Shown here: one piece after another, positions 60,279-64,000 of the stretch
How the letters are laid out: every line of letters begins with the position of its first letter
Numbering within the stretch: position 1 is the stretch's first letter
Origin: Brugia malayi
Lineage: Eukaryota > Nematoda > Chromadorea > Rhabditida > Onchocercidae
Reading direction: 5' to 3'
Length of the DNA: 64,000 nt
NCBI RefSeq assembly: GCF_000002995.4
Contig: NW_025062479.1
Coordinates: 24,296,221 to 24,360,220 of the forward strand
Position numbers and translations under genes: made by a program
The notes under the pieces: model-generated
The model's input: the letters and a program-made list of their open reading frames with translations, nothing else
Databases searched by the model: none
What the model was told of the DNA's origin: nothing

Positions 60279-61125
60279 AATGGAGAAAAGGAAGATAAAA
60301 GATTTGTTGAATGAAATTTTCGAGAATTGCAATAGCAAAAATGAAATTCGACACACCGACAAAAACGAGAAACAATGATAATGAAAAAGAAATTATCAGA
60401 TAACAGCTAATTTTTATAATGAAATAAATTTTAATAAATTCATTTTATTTTTTATTAGCATAATATTTTAGTAAAATTTTTTTTTTTTTTGCAATGAGTG
60501 TCAACAGTAATTTTAAATGACTTATGCAATTGGTATAGGAGAGAAATTTTACAGATTTTTTTGCAATTCTTTCAAAATTTTTAAATTGATTATAGATTTG
60601 CAAATTTGAATTGAATGTAAATTTGAGTGCTGAGACTTGCAATTTTCATTGAAGCTGGTCTGAAGACATCTTCATAGTTTTCTAAGTCACTTTGGTTCCA
60701 ATATCTTCCTTAATTACTGTCCGTTTTGAATGCATAACGTTGAGCGGTAAAAGTGGTGTGTTTGTGTGTGCAGAGAGTGGTAGTATTTATGGCATAGCAT
60801 ACGGGCGAGAGATTGAGAGTGATTGAAGGAAACTGAAGATTGAGAATATACGGAATGGATAGAGTATAATAATATTAATAATAGAGGATAGAAGCAGATA
60901 TTGTGAGTAAGTAAGAGATACAGAGAGAGCTATGTATGTGGTAGCTGGAAAATGAGAATTATTAGAAAAGATTGAATTTTTTTGGTAATATTAAAAAAAG
61001 AAACGGAAATTTTAATTAGAAGTTATTTAGAAGTTTAATTACACTTTATCTAAAAATAGCTTTTGGATGACAAATTATTTCCAACAAAGGAAAAAAACTT
61101 TGATTTTAAAAAGAATATTACAGGT
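60279..61125. promoter_or_regulatory. Divergent intergenic region BLTP1 / XPG
   Basis: About 850 bases separate the two start codons, so both 5' ends and any shared promoter lie here. The stretch 60650-60960 is less AT-rich than the surrounding DNA and purine-rich on the plus strand, with no minisatellite. I see no decisive TATA or initiator. Confidence 0.55.
61118..61125 (+). promoter_or_regulatory. Possible spliced-leader acceptor of XPG
   Basis: TTACAG followed by GT and then the ATG. A splice acceptor this close to a start codon is typical of nematode trans-splicing, but an ordinary cis-spliced 5' UTR intron is equally compatible. Confidence 0.45.
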
Positions 61126-61213
61126 ATGGGTATACAGGGATTATGGCAGATATTAGAACCTGTAGCTGAACCAGTAACCTTGGAATCTCTTGAAGGAAAA
61201 CGGCTTGCAATTG
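61126..61213 (+). CDS. XPG: XPG exon 1, N-region start
   Basis: The ATG at 61126 follows TTACAG by two bases. [20 protein letters not shown], then SLEGKRLAI. The glycine after Met is structurally required in this family. Donor ATTG|GTTTAT, phase 1. Confidence 0.96.
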
Positions 61214-63859
61214 GTTTATTTTTAATTTCAGTTGCTATGAGTTTTAGTAAAATTTTCAATTATAAGAATTAAGAAAGATATTAGTAACTAATTGCTACAT
61301 TAGGAGGCTTTTTCTTTTTGATATCAAAAAATAACAATTAGCATTAAAATACTTTGGATAATGCTAGCAATTCTTCGTTATTCTAAATAACATACTTTAA
61401 AAAGTTAGTAAAGTTTACACTGAACTTGTGGTTCATATTAGGTACTTCAAATAATATGGAGTAGATAATGAACTGCAATGCCTGCAGAATGTATCAATCA
61501 TAATTTTTAGAAATTTTTTCGATCATTCCAGATATTTCAATTTGGCTTCATCAAGCAGCCTATGGCTACTCGGAACATCAACTGAATGCCAAATATCCAC
61601 ATTTATCATTGGTATTACGACGTCTGGCGAAACTTCTGTTTTACAAAATACGACCATTTTTTGTTTTCGATGGTCCAAATGTACCCATATTCAAGAAGAA
61701 ATTGCTGGTATTTCTTCTAATCCTTAATAAATATTCTGAAGAGCTTCGAAAATTGCTGGAGTGTCGATTTTGATAACTGAGATTTTTTTTTTTTTGAGTT
61801 TGAGGTTTTATGCTATTGACCTTTTTTTTTTTTGTTGTTTAGCAACTTTTAAGAATTCTAAATACTGCATACCATTTACAGTTCTTTTGATTAAATTTTT
61901 TGATTGTTTTATGTTTAATGTTAGATCTACCAGATACTGTTGGATACCTTGTATATCAAATAGAGTTTTTGTTTTTAGAAAGAGTTTGTTTTTTGAAGAA
62001 GAAATTTTTAGCGTGATCGACAAGTAAAACGTTATGTGGAAGAACTAACGATGACTAAAGCACAGAAGCATGTCCTACAACAATTGGCCTCCTCACAACT
62101 ACGTTTGTATTCTTTCTTGTCTAAAAAATAATATCAGTTAAGGCAGAAGACATAAGATATGGTTTATATTGCGCATTCGGATGTCATCTCATCCCTATCA
62201 AATTCTACTGTTTAATATGTTTTAGTCTTAAACATAAAGTGTTAGACATAAGGAATGATTTTTAGTACCATTAAGCAATAGTATTGTTAAGAGTTAGTAG
62301 CAGTTCTTGAGTGGTCACTTAGTAAAAGTAGTGGTAAAGATTATAATTGATAAAGACCTGATTAACACTTTTGACATTCCAAGGATGGCTTTTAAGCTTT
62401 ATTTTTTTGTAAAAGATCGAAATCTTTTTCTTTAAAATTCAAGTTTCTTATTAGGAATGTTATTTCAGATGGTGGTGAGCAACGAGTAGATGAATTAAGC
62501 GAGGTATTTGCTTCGCAAACAAAAAGACGCAAAGTTGATGATTTGTTCGATGTGCCAATTCCATCAACATCAAAAGACGAAATGTATGTTAGGATTGTCT
62601 TCAGAACACTATTAATTTAATTTTTTGATAAAAACTTTTCACTATTTACTTTGTATGTGCCAAATACTTGAGTTCTAAAGACGTTTGAAATCTTTTTTAA
62701 AACATTTTATGAAGTTCTTTTTATTAAGGCAATTATGGGATAAAACTTGACCTTAATAAGAACCCTTTTTTCTTTGGATATGTTTGATAATTGCTGCATG
62801 AAAGTTTTCCATCTATGGTCCTTCCATTTCTTTTAAAGTTATCTGAAATACGAAGAGAAATTTTCGAAAATTTTCTCAAAAAATATGAAAAAAAATAATT
62901 TCGATATAACTAAGTTTTTTTTCCTTCTTTTTGCTCATGTAATTATTTGGTGAATTAATTTATTTACACTTAAATAAAAAGTTATCTACTGAGAGCCATT
63001 TTGCAGTTCATATAGTTTAAAATTTTACTCGTCATATCAGGAAATGAAAGTGTTTTGTCTTTTTAAATAGCAAAAAGAGAGGAAGGGAAAAGAAATTATT
63101 GAAATCAATTTCAGAAAACATAAAAATGCGTCGGATGGAGAAATTGAAATAATATATTCATCTTTTGAGTCATCACGTTCGTCCGAATTCGATCAAACTG
63201 AGTTTGAGAGCTTAACCACTCGCGATGAACGAGTTGATTATTTGTTGACTGTGCGGGACAAAGTTAGAGGTCTCAAGTTGAGAGAGGTAAAATATTTTCA
63301 GTAAATATTCGTGTAAATTCTTGCATTGCTGTGTTTCTTACTCTCTTTAAAAAAGAAAAAAAAAAAAAAAAAAACATAGAATTTCAGGTTCCGGATGATT
63401 CGAAAGCTTTTAGTAATTTACAGATCGATAGACTGCTGAAACGTAACCGGATAAATGAGCAACTGCAGTTGGTACAAGTTTTCTTTAGTTCAGAAATTTG
63501 ATTTTTTTTAAAATTCTTTTGTAAAAAAAAAAAAAAAAAAACCTATACAAGACTAGAACTTTATTCTTCTGCTTGAATAAAATAGTAAAACATTCCATTT
63601 CAGTTGGTTTATAGCACCTTTCATATGTGTAAACAACCTCTTAAATTGATTACATCATTGTCGATTTTTTTTTTTTTCTTTTCATCTTATAGTTCAACTA
63701 TTTTAACTATATTTTTTTAAGCTGAAGAATGAAGCTTTGAAACTACGAATATTCTCCGCGGATGGGGAACAAGGTTGCTCGAATAGCACTATCAAATTGG
63801 CAGCAATGGAAGGCTTGGATAGATTGCATATAATAACAGATGACAACGAAGTGCAAATT
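61126..63859 (+). CDS. XPG: XPG/ERCC5-family endonuclease, N-terminal 288 codons in seven exons, 3' end beyond window
   Basis: XPG is the structure-specific 3' endonuclease of nucleotide-excision repair (Rad2/FEN1 superfamily). Exon 1 starts [20 protein letters not shown], nearly identical to the human start MGVQGLWKLLE. Codons 29-86 contain [20 protein letters not shown] and [18 protein letters not shown]. These hold the two N-region acidic residues expected for the active site (Asp in AIDIS, Asp in VFDG). Codons 140-230 match the start of the XPG spacer ([38 protein letters not shown]). Exons 61126-61213, 61532-61707, 62012-62102, 62469-62583, 63115-63286, 63388-63471 and 63722-63859 total 864 bases with consistent phases. 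The I-region nuclease half lies outside the window. Introns are 101-531 bases and less repeat-rich than in BLTP1. Confidence 0.95.
61532..61707 (+). CDS. XPG: XPG exon 2, N-region active site
   Basis: Acceptor ATTCCAG, donor CTG|GTATTT, phase 1 in and 0 out. [20 protein letters not shown] then [20 protein letters not shown] and FDGPNVP. It contains the conserved first-metal aspartates. Confidence 0.96.
62012..62102 (+). CDS. XPG: XPG exon 3
   Basis: Acceptor TTTTTAG, phase 0 in and 1 out. [20 protein letters not shown] then [10 protein letters not shown], the basic helix after the N region. Donor CTAC|GTTTGT was chosen because the next exon needs phase 1. Confidence 0.88.
62469..62583 (+). 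CDS. XPG: XPG exon 4
   Basis: Acceptor ATTTCAG, donor AAT|GTATGT, phase 1 in and 2 out. [20 protein letters not shown] then [17 protein letters not shown]. The basic TKRRK could be a nuclear signal. Confidence 0.87.
63115..63286 (+). CDS. XPG: XPG exon 5
   Basis: Acceptor AATTTCAG and donor GAG|GTAAAA, phase 2 in and 0 out. An earlier AG at 63070 is open in frame but has the wrong phase. [20 protein letters not shown] then [20 protein letters not shown], like the human SLPPEVKHEIL segment. Confidence 0.87.
63388..63471 (+). CDS. XPG: XPG exon 6
   Basis: 28 codons, phase 0/0, acceptor ATTTCAG, donor [29 protein letters not shown] matches human ESDDFSQYQLKGLLKKN. Confidence 0.9.
63722..63859 (+). 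CDS. XPG: XPG exon 7
   Basis: 46 codons, phase 0/0, acceptor TTTTTAAG, donor [29 protein letters not shown] then [20 protein letters not shown]. Spacer region, little conserved. No further exon can be fixed before the window ends. Confidence 0.8.
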
Positions 63860-64000
63860 GTATTTTTCTTAAATATTTTTTTAAGTATTGAAGGGTAAAT
63901 ATATTTTAAATATGTACAAGACTTTCCACTTTTCATTATTTTGCCCGAGAATAGTTGATCTTTAAGGTATTTAGATCAGCTATGGTATACTCGAATTGTG

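Noticed and set aside
56040..59212. Transposable element or LTR
   Set aside because: Long and regular, but it has no coding capacity, terminal repeats or target-site duplications; it is a tandem satellite only.
60445..60642. Minus-strand ORF upstream of BLTP1
   Set aside because: Tested as a 5' exon of BLTP1. It has no donor that joins exon 1 or 2 in phase and no resemblance to the family; left as intergenic.
61050..61259. Minus-strand ORF opposite XPG exon 1
   Set aside because: Shadow of the well-supported XPG start on the plus strand.
61542..62027. Plus-strand ORFs of 61 and 88 codons, and a minus-strand ORF of 71
   Set aside because: The first is XPG exon 2 read in another frame; the others lie in T-rich intron 2 and run into exon 3 out of frame.
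63071..63114. Earlier start of XPG exon 5 at the AG at 63070
   Set aside because: Open in the right frame, but it would need phase 0 entry while exon 4 leaves in phase 2. The acceptor at 63114 fits.

Overview
This window is nuclear DNA from a metazoan, strongly AT-rich and intron-rich. A nematode is my best guess. The reasons are T-rich/CAG 3' splice sites, a TTACAG acceptor two bases before the ATG of the plus-strand gene (as expected for spliced-leader trans-splicing), and a BLTP1 protein that looks shorter than the roughly 5,000-residue insect and vertebrate forms. Species and clade cannot be read from the sequence. I see no bacterial operons, rRNA, tRNA, CRISPR array or recognisable transposon.

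Nearly the whole window (1 to about 60,278, minus strand) is one giant gene: the bridge-like lipid transfer protein BLTP1 (KIAA1109; Tweek in Drosophila, LPD-3 in C. elegans). I reconstructed 64 coding exons by hand, about 9.84 kb and roughly 3,280 codons. They run from an N-terminal membrane anchor (exon 2, 59,553-59,718) to a C-terminal region still open at base 1. Splice phases are compatible across all 63 junctions. Several blocks resemble human BLTP1 as I remember it (exons 2-11, 20-21, 54-58 and 61-64). One exon (54,267-54,400) carries its family-like peptide in the wrong frame.

The plus strand from 61,126 to the right edge holds the 5' part of the XPG/ERCC5 (Rad2-family) DNA-repair endonuclease: seven exons and exactly 288 codons, giving the N-terminal nuclease region and the start of the spacer. 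The two genes are divergent, about 850 bp apart start codon to start codon, and probably share a promoter region.

The remaining DNA is mostly BLTP1 intron filled with minisatellites: 100-bp units at 19.1-21.8 kb, about 132-bp units at 56.0-59.2 kb, about 90-bp units with a 430-bp higher-order period at 50.6-53.4 kb, and many smaller arrays. The most unusual observation is that many arrays or duplications lie at exon borders and contain copies of the exon edge with its splice site. The XPG introns, by contrast, are short and contain no such arrays.
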